The position numbers and the translations under genes were made by a program. From a bacterium (GTDB lineage Bacteria; UBA10199; DSSB01), in assembly GCA_035281585.1 (NCBI GenBank), contig DATEDP010000139.1, positions 1 to 64,000 on the forward strand: 64,000 nucleotides of DNA, read 5' to 3'. Shown here piece after piece: positions 27,408-39,267 of the stretch (positions are counted from its first letter, which is position 1; each line of letters begins with the position of its first letter). A model generated the notes under the pieces. It ran no database searches, was not told where the DNA came from, and was given only the letters and a program-made list of their open reading frames with translations.

Positions 27408-28541
27408 TCACGTTCCAAACCAGGTGCGTGATTTCTTAGATTTTTTTCGGGATTTGGTAAAGGAACTTTCGGGGCCCGGGGAATCGCCCAAGGTCTTGCG
27501 GAAAGCCTGGAGCAGCTCCGCTTGCTCGGGGCTCAAATCCCGCGGAGTTTCGACGAAAAGGTGGACATGGAGATCGCCCCGCCGCTTGTCGCGAAGGGAG
27601 GGCATGCCCTTCCCCGACAACTTGAGGACGTCGCCGGTCTGGGCCCCCGGCGGGATGCGCAGCTTTTCGCCGCCTTCCGGAACCGGGACCTCGATTTCCT
27701 CTCCGAGGGCCGCGGCGACCATCGAAACTTTGCGTTGATGATGGAGATCCGGTCCCTGGCGCTGAAAGCGCTCATCCTCCTCGACGGTGAGAACGACGTA
27801 GAGGTCGCCGCGAGGGCCGCCCCGGCGGCCGGCTTCGCCTTCCCCGCGCAGGCAAAGTTGGGTGCCGTTGTCGACGCCCGGCGGCACCTTGACGGTGAGC
27901 CGCTTGCTCTTGGCGACGCTGCCCTGCCCGCGGCAATCCTTACAGTGCTCCTTCACCACCTTGCCGTGGCCTTGGCAGGCGTTGCAAGTGGTGGAAATGG
28001 TGAAAAAGCCCCGCGATTGGTAGAGCTCGCCCTTGCCGCCGCAGTGGCGGCAAACCAGGGGCTCTTGGCCCTTGGGGTAGCCTTGGCCACCGCAAAGCTC
28101 GCATTCCTCTTGCCGTGGCACGTCGATCTTTTGCTCGATCCCGCTGAAGGCTTCGGAAAACTTCAGCCGGATGTCGAAGCGAATGTCTCGGCCGGGCTGG
28201 GGGCCTCCTCGCCGGCCGCCGCCTCGGGAAAAGCCGAAGAAGTCTTCGAAAATATCGGAAAAATGGGAGAAGACGTCGCCGACGTCGTCGAAGCCATGGA
28301 AGCCCTGGCGCTGAAGCCCGGCATGGCCGAAGCGGTCGTAAAGGGAGCGTTTTTGGGGGTCGCTCAAGACTTCGTAAGCCTCGGAGGCTTCTTTGAAACG
28401 TTCCTCGGCCTCGTGGCTGGGATTGCGGTCGGGATGGAATTCCAGAGCCTTTTTCCGGTAGGCGGTCTTAATCTCACCGTCGCCGGCTTGGCGGTCAAGC
28501 TCGAGGATTTCATAGTAACAGCGCTTCACAGGGCCATCCAT
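27408..28541 (-). CDS. dnaJ: Chaperone DnaJ (Hsp40)
   Basis: A 377-residue type I J-protein: J domain at 1-75 with HPD at 36-38, Gly/Phe region to about 118, zinc-binding domain with four CxxC pairs (147/150, 164/167, 186/189, 200/203), and the C-terminal substrate domains ending in a basic Ser/Lys-rich tail. It stimulates the DnaK ATPase. dnaK lies about 1.3 kb away on the opposite strand, with one unknown gene between. Confidence 0.95.
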   Translation of the reverse strand: MDGPVKRCYYEILELDRQAGDGEIKTAYRKKALEFHPDRNPSHEAEERFKEASEAYEVLSDPQKRSLYDRFGHAGLQRQGFHGFDDVGDVFSHFSDIFEDFFGFSRGGGRRGGPQPGRDIRFDIRLKFSEAFSGIEQKIDVPRQEECELCGGQGYPKGQEPLVCRHCGGKGELYQSRGFFTISTTCNACQGHGKVVKEHCKDCRGQGSVAKSKRLTVKVPPGVDNGTQLCLRGEGEAGRRGGPRGDLYVVLTVEEDERFQRQGPDLHHQRKVSMVAAALGEEIEVPVPEGGEKLRIPPGAQTGDVLKLSGKGMPSLRDKRRGDLHVHLFVETPRDLSPEQAELLQAFRKTLGDSPGPESSFTKSRKKSKKSRTWFGT

Positions 28542-28549
28542 ACTGTCCA

Positions 28550-28631
28550 GTCATTCTGAGGACCCGAAGGGTCCGAAGAATCTCATACCCACCAAGGCAG
28601 TCGCAGGTCCTTCGCTGGCGCTCAGGATGAC
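28550..28631. repeat. Degenerate GTCATCCTGAG fold-back repeat
   Basis: Short, eroded copy: TCATTCTGAGGACCCGAAGG on the left and GTCGCAGGTCCTTCGCTGGC continuing GCTCAGGATGAC on the right. It lies in the dnaJ leader. Confidence 0.7.
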
Positions 28632-28643
28632 GGCCATTGGATG

Positions 28644-28671
28644 CAAATAATCATTATTTTGGGATTGTCAA
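28644..28671 (-). promoter_or_regulatory. Candidate dnaJ promoter
   Basis: -35 TTGACA (28671-28666), 16-base spacer, weak -10 TATTTG (28649-28644), pointing to dnaJ about 100 bases away through a degenerate repeat. The -35 overlaps that of the opposite promoter. Confidence 0.4.
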
Positions 28672-28692
28672 CGGCGATTCCCGCGTTATTTT
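28665..28692 (+). promoter_or_regulatory. Candidate promoter of the gene at 28699
   Basis: -35 TTGTCA (28665-28670), 16-base spacer, -10 TATTTT (28687-28692). The start codon follows so closely that the transcript would be nearly leaderless. It shares its -35 bases with the divergent dnaJ promoter. Confidence 0.4.
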
Positions 28693-28698
28693 AAGGAC

Positions 28699-29451
28699 AT
28701 GCAAGTGACCGAGCTTTTGGAGCACACCTGGGGCCGCTTGGAGGCCATCGACGACCAGGAGCGGATGGCCGACGCTAAATTGTTGGAAGAATTCTTCCAG
28801 GGCGGCTTCATCGACGCCCGCCGTTTCGGCCTCAACCAATGGAAACAGGCCTGCCAAAAATTCGCCAAGGGGCCCAAATTCGTCTTCAAGAAGGCCGATT
28901 GGGAGGGATTGAAGAGCTTTTTCTTCGGCGCCGAGATCAAGCGGCCCTTCGACCCCAAGCGTTTGAATGACGGGATGCGGCCGCTGGACTGGACCTCGGA
29001 GCTTTATCAAAAGGTCTTCCGCTTCGAAACGACGATGACCTTGGAGGAGTGGAAGAAGATCGTCCAGACCCAGATCCTGACCCGCTTTAAAAAAGGCAAT
29101 GAGCTGGTCTACAACGCGGCGTTCAAGGCCCTGCTCGAGGGCTTGCTCAAGCAAAAGGCCTCGCCGCTCCGCCGGCTGGAGCTTTGGTATCATTTCGAGC
29201 GATCGAAGGAGGGGCCACCGGCCGCGGTCCAGGCCGGGGCCAAGGCCGAGTCGGAGGGGAAACGAACGCCCTCCTCGCCGGTGATTCGCGACGCCTTCGT
29301 CGCCAAGCCCGAGGAGTCGGTGCGCCGCGGAGCCATCGACAAGCTCTACTTTCATCAGGGCGAGCAGCCCAAGGCCACCGACGACGAAAGCCTCGATTTC
29401 TTGGATGAGCTGGCCAAGCTCGGCGACGACGAAAACTCGCCGTTGAAATGA
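28699..29451 (+). CDS. Unknown helical protein next to dnaJ/dnaK
   Basis: A 250-residue soluble protein, mostly charged helices (LLEEFFQGGFIDARRFGLNQWKQACQKFAKGPKFVFKKADWEGL; TMTLEEWKKIVQTQILTRFKKGNELVYNAAFKALLEGLLKQKAS) with a disordered Ala/Ser/Pro stretch at about 174-195 and an acidic C-terminus. No signal peptide, cysteines or recognised motif. Many Trp and Phe in the first half suggest a real fold. The RBS is poor: AAGGAC abuts the ATG. Its position between dnaJ and dnaK hints at a stress role, but that is only context. Confidence 0.7.
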   Translation: MQVTELLEHTWGRLEAIDDQERMADAKLLEEFFQGGFIDARRFGLNQWKQACQKFAKGPKFVFKKADWEGLKSFFFGAEIKRPFDPKRLNDGMRPLDWTSELYQKVFRFETTMTLEEWKKIVQTQILTRFKKGNELVYNAAFKALLEGLLKQKASPLRRLELWYHFERSKEGPPAAVQAGAKAESEGKRTPSSPVIRDAFVAKPEESVRRGAIDKLYFHQGEQPKATDDESLDFLDELAKLGDDENSPLK

Positions 29452-29467
29452 CCGGCCGAGGAGGCCG

Positions 29468-29664
29468 GTCATCCTGAGCCAGCAGGCGAAGGATCTGCGA
29501 CCCACCAAGGTGCTTCGAAGGGCCTTAATTTACTTCGGTCTGCTAAGGAATTCGGAGGGAACGAAGGAACGTTGGGGCTTTAAGCTTCTTGGCCTTCGCA
29601 GATCCTTCCCCCCAGTCTCACTCGAACCTCGCGGCGTTCGACTGGGGCCCCCGCTCAGGATGAC
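29468..29664. repeat. GTCATCCTGAGC fold-back repeat with nested insert
   Basis: The left end GTCATCCTGAGCCAGCAGGC and right end CTCAGGATGAC bracket about 195 bases. The right arm is interrupted at about 29608-29656 by the same GC-rich block as in 17061-17109. A second partial end, CTGCTCAGGATGGC, follows at about 29671-29684. It occupies most of the gap upstream of dnaK. Confidence 0.8.
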
Positions 29665-29703
29665 AGCCCCCTGCTCAGGATGGCGTTTTCCCTATTGTCA
29701 CCC

Positions 29704-29731
29704 TTGACTTAAGGGCTTTCCGACTTATATC
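29704..29731 (+). promoter_or_regulatory. Candidate dnaK promoter
   Basis: -35 TTGACT (29704-29709), 16-base spacer, -10 TATATC (29726-29731). CCCCAT follows immediately, resembling half of a heat-shock sigma site, but no matching CTTGAAA lies at the right distance, so sigma-70 type use is more likely. No CIRCE element is seen. Confidence 0.45.
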
Positions 29732-29755
29732 TCCCCATGGAATTTTTACGGGACA

Positions 29756-29785
29756 TTCCCGAAAGGCCTCGTTTATACTCGGGAA
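29756..29785 (+). promoter_or_regulatory. Inverted repeat in the dnaK leader
   Basis: TTCCCGA (29756-29762) and TCGGGAA (29779-29785) form a perfect 7-base inverted repeat around a TATACT box (29774-29779). It could be an operator over a second -10 or a leader hairpin. It does not match the known CIRCE sequence. Confidence 0.35.
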
Positions 29786-29821
29786 AAAATTAGTCCCGCG
29801 ATGAAAGGAACACCCAGCTTT

Positions 29822-31753
<1,932 letters not shown>

Positions 31754-31764
31754 TTTTGAGCCGT

Positions 31765-31791
31765 GTCATCCTGAGCAAAGCGAAGGATGAC
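31765..31791. repeat. Minimal GTCATCC hairpin of the dispersed family
   Basis: GTCATCCTGAGCAAAGCGAA followed by GGATGAC is a self-contained hairpin with 8-base arms, a collapsed copy of the 27234-27392 family. It lies just after dnaK and could block transcription into the sdh operon. Confidence 0.6.
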
Positions 31792-31829
31792 CAGCCTCCC
31801 CCTTGACACCTAGCGTTAAAATTTGATTT

Positions 31830-31883
31830 CTTTTTTCCCGAAAGCTGGTTAGTGGCCTAGGCGCGTGTTTTTTGGGAAAGGAG
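31830..31883 (+). promoter_or_regulatory. sdhC: Hairpin masking the sdhC ribosome-binding site
   Basis: CTTTTTTCCC (31830-31839) can pair with GGGAAAGGAG (31874-31883) over ten continuous bases with two G-U pairs. The right arm contains the AAAGGAG ribosome-binding site, which ends six bases before the TTG start at 31890. Closing this stem would hide the site, so sdhC translation may be switched by structure, temperature, a small RNA or a leader-binding protein. Only the pairing is seen; regulation is inference. Confidence 0.4.
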
Positions 31884-31889
31884 TGCAAA

Positions 31890-32560
31890 TTGAGCTGGCT
31901 AAGTAGCGCCCTGACCTCGAGCGTGGGACGAAAGTGGGTCATGGGCCTGACCGGTTTCTTCTTGATCGGCTTCACGCTGATTCATCTGGCGGGCAATCTC
32001 CTGCTCTACGTCGGCGACGGAGCCTACAATCATTACGCTCATAGCCTCCATGCCAATCCCAGCCTGGTTCTGGTGGCCGAAATCATCTTGCTGATCCTGT
32101 TCGGCGCGCACATCGTCCTGGGATTTCAGCTGACCATCGCCAATCGCCGGGCCCGCCCCGAAGCTTATGAAATGCGGCGCTCCAAGCAGGGCAACACCAA
32201 GGCCACGCCTTCGGCGACGATGTACGTCACCGGCGCCTTGGTCCTGGGCTTCATCCTGCTTCACTTGGCCGACTTCCGTTTCCACCTCCACAATCCGGGG
32301 CCGGAGGGCGAAGAGCCCTTCGTCAAGGCCCTGCGCTTGTTGCAGGATCCGATCACCGCCTCGGTTTACTTTTTGGGCAGCCTTTTGCTCGGATGGCATT
32401 TGTGGCACGGCTTTCAGAGCGCCTTCCAATCGCTGGGCCTGCGTCATCCCAAATACACGCCCTTCATCCGCAAGTTCGGGGTCGCCCTCGCCATTCTGCT
32501 CGGCTTGGGCTTCGCCTCCTTCCCGGTCTGGGCCTACTTGAAGAAGTTCGGGGTGTTGCC

Positions 32561-32564
<4 letters not shown>
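31890..32564 (+). CDS. sdhC: Succinate dehydrogenase cytochrome b subunit
   Basis: A 224-residue, five-helix diheme cytochrome b558-type anchor as in Bacteroidetes, epsilon- and deltaproteobacteria, which fuses the roles of SdhC and SdhD. Candidate heme ligands are in [29 protein letters not shown] and [12 protein letters not shown]. The start is TTG 31890, chosen because AAAGGAG sits at ideal distance; the frame is open slightly further without a site. It overlaps sdhA by ATGA. No separate sdhD is expected. Confidence 0.93.
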
Positions 32565-35268
<2,704 letters not shown>

Positions 35269-35309
35269 CATTTCCCCCTCGTCGGCGCCCACATTTGCCT
35301 TTCTGCCCG

Positions 35310-35452
35310 GAAAGCCCCCGGGATATCTCCTTCCGCTTTTTTCTTTGGCCCTCAAGCCGGGCCAAAGAAAGGTTGAAGAGGGGATGTCTATTGGATGCTT
35401 TAGGGTGATCCCCTCTTCAAAACCCGCTCCAGGAGATATCCCAGGGGCTTTC
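35310..35452 (-). ncRNA. Candidate three-way-junction structured RNA, copy 3
   Basis: Read on the minus strand: P1 35452-35431 with 35331-35310 (22 bp, one U-G pair), P2 35420-35408 with 35385-35373 (13 bp) closing a 22-base loop that contains TAAAGCATCCAATAGA, P3 35369-35359 with 35351-35341 (11 bp) closing GGCTTGA. Stems differ completely from copies 1 and 2 outside the GGCCC/GGGCC end of P3, yet pair fully. The single imperfect pair is G-U only on this strand. Same unknown family as 475-622. Confidence 0.6.
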
Positions 35453-35498
35453 CTACCCTGGTGTGCTGATTTTTTATCTACTGAAAAGCACAGAGGTA

Positions 35499-35648
35499 GG
35501 GAGGGGAGCCTGGGGGACTTCTCCGAACGGCTTTTGGGCCATCGATCACACTAAAGCATCCAATAGATATCGATGGACCAAGCTTTCCCTGGCCCGGCTT
35601 GAGGGCCAGGGAAAAAAGTGAGGAGGATGTCCCCCAGGCTCCCCTCCC
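35499..35648 (+). ncRNA. Candidate three-way-junction structured RNA, copy 2
   Basis: P1 35499-35518 (GGGAGGGGAGCCTGGGGGAC) pairs perfectly with 35629-35648. P2 35539-35546 with 35569-35576 (CCATCGAT/ATCGATGG) closes the 22-base conserved loop at 35547-35568. P3 35586-35595 with 35603-35612 closes GGCTTGA. P3 differs from copy 1 by one compensated pair (C-G to T-A). It is arranged head to head with copy 3, and a linker hairpin (CTACC...GTGCT / AGCAC...GGTAG) lies between. The pair fills the gap between sdhB and the SCP2 gene. Confidence 0.6.
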
Positions 35649-35676
35649 GGGCTAGGGCACCCAGGCTGGAATCGCC

Positions 35677-35710
35677 ACAAAAGAAAAGGGAACCGAAGCC
35701 GGTTCCCTTT
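35677..35710 (-). terminator. Rho-independent terminator of the SCP2 gene
   Basis: On the minus strand AAAGGGAACCG (35710-35700) pairs with CGGTTCCCTTT (35695-35685) around a CTTC-type tetraloop (C-UUCG-G like), followed by TTTTCTTTT. It lies about 27 bases after the SCP2 stop. Confidence 0.8.
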
Positions 35711-35736
35711 CCGCAGAAGTAAATGTCAAAAGGAGG

Positions 35737-36063
35737 CTAGCCGAGTATGGCCCCGAGCTTCAGTGCCAACCCCATGTCGCCGGCGACCTTGAGCTTGCCG
35801 GTCATGAAAGCCATTTGGGGATTGAGCTTCCCGTCGATCATGTCGGAGAAATCGCTGGCCGCCACCGTGACGGTGCACTTGGCGTTGCCGGTGGAGCCGG
35901 AAACCACCTTCTTGTCCGGGCCGGAGAGATCGATCGACCAGACACCGCCGCCATCCCCAGTGATATTGAACTCATAAATCGCATTATTTGACGCCAACTT
36001 ATCCGCATTAGTCTTAAGCTTTTCTGGAATTTTCTGTTCGAAGATCTCTTTGGGGGTCGACAT
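35737..36063 (-). CDS. SCP2 sterol-transfer-like domain protein
   Basis: A 108-residue single SCP2 domain: NNAIYEFNITGDGGGVWSIDLSGPDKKVVSGSTGNAKCTVTVAASDFSDMIDGKLNPQMAFMTGKLKVAGDMGLALKL has the strand pattern and the DGKLNPQMAFMTGKLKVxGDM signature. Such proteins bind fatty acyl chains or other lipids in a hydrophobic tunnel, consistent with fadD upstream on the same strand. GGAG precedes the ATG. A good terminator follows, ending this gene run. Confidence 0.92.
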   Translation of the reverse strand: MSTPKEIFEQKIPEKLKTNADKLASNNAIYEFNITGDGGGVWSIDLSGPDKKVVSGSTGNAKCTVTVAASDFSDMIDGKLNPQMAFMTGKLKVAGDMGLALKLGAILG

Positions 36064-36080
36064 GCTCTCTCCTTCAAGGA

Positions 36081-36497
36081 TTAGATTAAGTGATACAAAT
36101 GCAGGCCGGATTTATAGATCCATTGGCCGAAAATTAAAACTCCGAATAAGGCGGTGATCCACCGCGTTCCCTCGGGGCTGTACCAGCTTGGCCGCCGCCC
36201 CCGCAAGCCCCGATATATCGCCTCCCCCCCTCGAACCGCGAAGTAGACCGCCAAGGCCGGCGCCGCGGCGTTGAGCCGAATGCTTTCGCCCCAGTGCCCA
36301 TGAAAGAAGGCGATGAAGGAACGGGTCAGGCCGCAGCCGGGGCAATCCCAACCGCTGAGGAAGCGGAACGCGCAAAGCGGTAGTCCTTCAACCCAGGCGG
36401 ACGGCAAAAAAACGGCGGCGGCGAACACTGTCATGATCGCCGCCGCCGCGAAGATTGGTGAGCGAAACCCCGTTCTGAAGGCGCGCTTCACGCTCAA
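36081..36497 (-). CDS. DUF2752 membrane protein
   Basis: A 138-residue protein with the DUF2752 hallmark LCAFRFLSGWDCPGCGLTRSFIAFFHG: a CPxCGxTR motif after a Cys, with a catalytic-looking Arg, between membrane helices at about 16-34, 74-90 and 115-130. Function unknown. The start is uncertain: TTG 36497 or GTG 36491, or ATG near 36435, with no clear ribosome-binding site; it begins six bases after the DUF4870 stop, suggesting coupling. Confidence 0.8.
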   Translation of the reverse strand: MSVKRAFRTGFRSPIFAAAAIMTVFAAAVFLPSAWVEGLPLCAFRFLSGWDCPGCGLTRSFIAFFHGHWGESIRLNAAAPALAVYFAVRGGEAIYRGLRGRRPSWYSPEGTRWITALFGVLIFGQWIYKSGLHLYHLI

Positions 36498-36503
36498 AAC
36501 CGA

Positions 36504-36890
36504 TTACTTGTTGGCTTGCTGCTCGGCCATCGGCCCGATGATCGGGATCAGCCATTTCTGGCCTTGGTAGGCCTTGATCATGGCGATGATCCAGACGACC
36601 AGGAAGCCGACCCAAACCACCAGGTTCAGGATCATGGCGACGATGCCAAGATAGGGAATGAAGCCGATGATCATGATCACCAGGTAGGCCACGAACACGG
36701 CGATGCCGAGGAAGATGGCTTGCCAAGCGTGGAACTTAACGTCCTTGTTTTCCTTTTCGATCAACAAGAAGATCAGCCCGGTCACCCAAGTGCAGAGGTA
36801 ACAGAGCAAGGATGCGACGTTAGGTGCCAGTCCGGTTCCACCGCCACCACTGGGGGCGCTAGGGGTTTGGGTAGGGGTTTGATCAGCCAC
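36504..36890 (-). CDS. DUF4870 membrane protein
   Basis: A 128-residue protein: a short disordered Pro/Thr/Gly head, then the DUF4870 core NVASLLCYLCTWVTGLIFLLIEKENKDVKFHAWQAIFLGIAVFVAY, with FHAWQA, and three more helices. Function unknown; common in diverse bacteria. The start is GTG 36890, because AAGGAGG stands six bases upstream; an ATG at 36920 lacks a site and would begin inside that site's leader. Confidence 0.88.
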   Translation of the reverse strand: MADQTPTQTPSAPSGGGGTGLAPNVASLLCYLCTWVTGLIFLLIEKENKDVKFHAWQAIFLGIAVFVAYLVIMIIGFIPYLGIVAMILNLVVWVGFLVVWIIAMIKAYQGQKWLIPIIGPMAEQQANK

Positions 36891-36912
36891 GTTTATCCTC
36901 CTTAAGGGGGGT

Positions 36913-38688
36913 TCATTCACTATAAAGACTGTCGAATAGGTCCTTGTAGCGTTCGTTGATCACTTTGCGCTTGATTTTGAGGGTGGGCGTGAGCTCGCCG
37001 CCCTCGATCGTGAAGTCCTTGTCGAGAATGGCGAAGCGCTTGATGCTCTCGTATTTGGGCAGGTCGTGGTTCTTTTCCTCGATCAGTTTTTTGACCATCT
37101 CGAAGATCTTGGGCTCTTTGGAGAGCTGGGCAATATTGGAGACCGAGATACCCTGCTCCGCCGCCTTCGCCTTGGCCTCGTCGGGATTGAGGGTGACCAG
37201 GGCCGTCAGGTATTTGCGCCGGTCCCCGTGGACCACCACCTGGCTGAGCAGCGGGATGGTCTTGAGAAGGTTTTCGATGTTTTGGGGGGCGACGTTCTTG
37301 CCGCCGGCGGTGACGATGATGTCCTTCTTGCGGTCGGTGATCCGCAGCATGCCCTGGGCATCGAATTCGCCGATGTCGCCGGTGTGGAACCAGCCTTCGG
37401 AATCGATGGCGGCCTTGGTGGCTTCGGGGTTGTTCCAGTAGCCTTGGGTCACCATCTTGCCTCGAACCAGGATTTCCCCGTCCTCGGCGATCTTTTCCTC
37501 GACGAAGGGCATGATTTTGCCGACGCTGCCGAAAGCCATCGCCGTCGGCAAATTGATGTTGATCGCGGCGGTGGTCTCGGTGAGGCCGTAGCCTTCGAGG
37601 ATCAGGATGCCGGCGGCATGGAAAAATTCGGCGATCTCCTTGGAGAGCGGGGCTCCGCCCGAGACGAAGAAGCGCAGCCGGCCGCCCAGCTTGGCATGAA
37701 GCTTGGAAAACACCAGCTTGGTGGCTATGGCGTACTTCATCTTGAGGCCGCCGGGGATCGGCTTGTTTTGGAGCAGAAGCTGGGACCGCGCTTTGCCGGT
37801 GGCCAGGGCCCACTGGAAGATGCTTCGCTTAATGGAAGGCCCGTTCTCCACGTCGTTCATGACCTTGGTGTAGATCTTCTCGAAGATCCGGGGCACGCTG
37901 ACCATGAAATGAGGCTTCACCTGGCCGATATCCTCGAGCAGCTTGTCGATGCTTTCGGCGTAGGCATGGGTGAAGCCGACCTTGAGCTGATAAAACTGGA
38001 TGACCCGAGCCAGGATATGAGCCAGCGGAAGGAAGATCAGGCTGGTGTCATTGGGGTCGATCGGCATGCTCCGCTCGGCCGCCTCGACTTCGTAAACGAT
38101 ATTGCTGTGGTGGAGCATCACGCCCTTGGGCGGGCCGGTGGTGCCGGAGGTGTAAACCAGGGTCGCGAGCTGGTCGAGGCCGATCTGGCGGATCCGGGAA
38201 TCGAAATCGGTGGCGGAGCCCTCGGCCAAGGCCTTGAATTCGTCGAAAGTCAGGATGTCCTCGCCCATCACCTTGCCGTCGATCATGACGATCTTGAGAG
38301 CCTGGGGTAAGCCGCGCTTGGCCTTGAGGACTTTTTCGAGCTGGGTGGAGTTTTCGACGAAGATGACCTTGGTGCCGCTGTCGCGAAGGATGTGCTCGAC
38401 TTCCTCGGCAACCGAAGAATGATAGATCGGCACCGTGACCCCGCCTAGCGAGAGAATGGCCACGTCGAGCAGGGTCCATTCATATCGGGTGTTGGCAATG
38501 ATCGACACCCGGTCGCCGCTCGTGACCCCCAGCTTTTTGAGCGATTCGGAAAAAGACTTCACCCATTTGAGGGCCTGGGTCCAACTCACGGTCTGCCAAA
38601 GGCCGGCTTGCTTATAGCGCAGGCAACCCTCGTCCCCTCGCCGCTCGGCCGCATCCTGGAACATCCGAAGGATATTTTCTGGAGCCAT
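36913..38688 (-). CDS. fadD: Long-chain fatty acyl-CoA synthetase (AMP-binding)
   Basis: A 591-residue adenylate-forming enzyme that activates fatty acids with ATP and CoA. P-loop ATLVYTSGTTGPPKGVMLHHSN near 175-196, VFVSGGAPLSKEIAEFFHAAGILILEGYGLTETTA near 350-385, the TGDIGEFDAQGMLRITDRKKDIIVTAGGKNVAPQ hinge near 460-495, and a C-terminal Lys in GELTPTLKIKRK. It is the FAA1/long-chain type by length and motif. Upstream on the same strand are hpt and the methyltransferase fusion. Confidence 0.92.
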   Translation of the reverse strand: MAPENILRMFQDAAERRGDEGCLRYKQAGLWQTVSWTQALKWVKSFSESLKKLGVTSGDRVSIIANTRYEWTLLDVAILSLGGVTVPIYHSSVAEEVEHILRDSGTKVIFVENSTQLEKVLKAKRGLPQALKIVMIDGKVMGEDILTFDEFKALAEGSATDFDSRIRQIGLDQLATLVYTSGTTGPPKGVMLHHSNIVYEVEAAERSMPIDPNDTSLIFLPLAHILARVIQFYQLKVGFTHAYAESIDKLLEDIGQVKPHFMVSVPRIFEKIYTKVMNDVENGPSIKRSIFQWALATGKARSQLLLQNKPIPGGLKMKYAIATKLVFSKLHAKLGGRLRFFVSGGAPLSKEIAEFFHAAGILILEGYGLTETTAAININLPTAMAFGSVGKIMPFVEEKIAEDGEILVRGKMVTQGYWNNPEATKAAIDSEGWFHTGDIGEFDAQGMLRITDRKKDIIVTAGGKNVAPQNIENLLKTIPLLSQVVVHGDRRKYLTALVTLNPDEAKAKAAEQGISVSNIAQLSKEPKIFEMVKKLIEEKNHDLPKYESIKRFAILDKDFTIEGGELTPTLKIKRKVINERYKDLFDSLYSE

Positions 38689-38720
38689 AGGCGGTATATA
38701 AGAGCAAGCCCCTGAGTTGT

Positions 38721-39248
38721 CTAGGGTTTTGTCGGATCGCAGCGTTCGATCCAGGGCAGGTTCCGGTAGAAGCCATCCAAATCCATGCCGTAGCCCACGA
38801 CGTAGTCGCCACCGACCTCGAAGCCGACATAGTCCACCTGCAAGTCCGCGGGCGAGGTCTTTTTCTTAAGTAAGCTGCAAAACTTGACCGAAAGGGCTCC
38901 TTTTCCCATCAGGTGGGGCCGGACGAAACGAAGGGTCTGGCCGGTATCGACCACGTCTTCCAGGACCAGGACGTGGCAATCGGCCACCGATTGGGTGAGG
39001 TCGAATTCGAGCCGGAGGTCGCCGGAGCGCCCGTCGGCGCCGTAGCTGGAGACGCGAAGAAAGTCGACCCGCAGCGGGAGCTTCAGGCGGCGGATCAGAT
39101 CGGCCATGAAGATGGCGGCTCCCTTGAGGATGCCGATCACCACCAAGGATTGGCCGGCATAGTCGCTTTGAATTTGGACGGCAAGCCGCTCGACGGCCGC
39201 GGCGATCGCCTTCTCATCCAATAAGATGTCGCCGCAGGGCTGGGGCAT
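38721..39248 (-). CDS. hpt: Hypoxanthine phosphoribosyltransferase
   Basis: A 175-residue purine salvage enzyme. [20 protein letters not shown] is the N-terminal pocket, DFLRVSSYG the flexible-loop SY pair, [15 protein letters not shown] the PRPP motif, and [27 protein letters not shown] the C-terminal purine-binding block. Length is typical. It is 19 bases downstream of the methyltransferase fusion and probably co-transcribed with it. Confidence 0.94.
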   Translation of the reverse strand: MPQPCGDILLDEKAIAAAVERLAVQIQSDYAGQSLVVIGILKGAAIFMADLIRRLKLPLRVDFLRVSSYGADGRSGDLRLEFDLTQSVADCHVLVLEDVVDTGQTLRFVRPHLMGKGALSVKFCSLLKKKTSPADLQVDYVGFEVGGDYVVGYGMDLDGFYRNLPWIERCDPTKP

Positions 39249-39267
39249 GCCCGGGGCATAGCATCAC

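Noticed and set aside
35310-35648. Integron attC sites
   Set aside because: No R' or R'' core sites of the GTTRRRY/RYYYAAC type, no integrase, and the constant part is in loops rather than at the ends.
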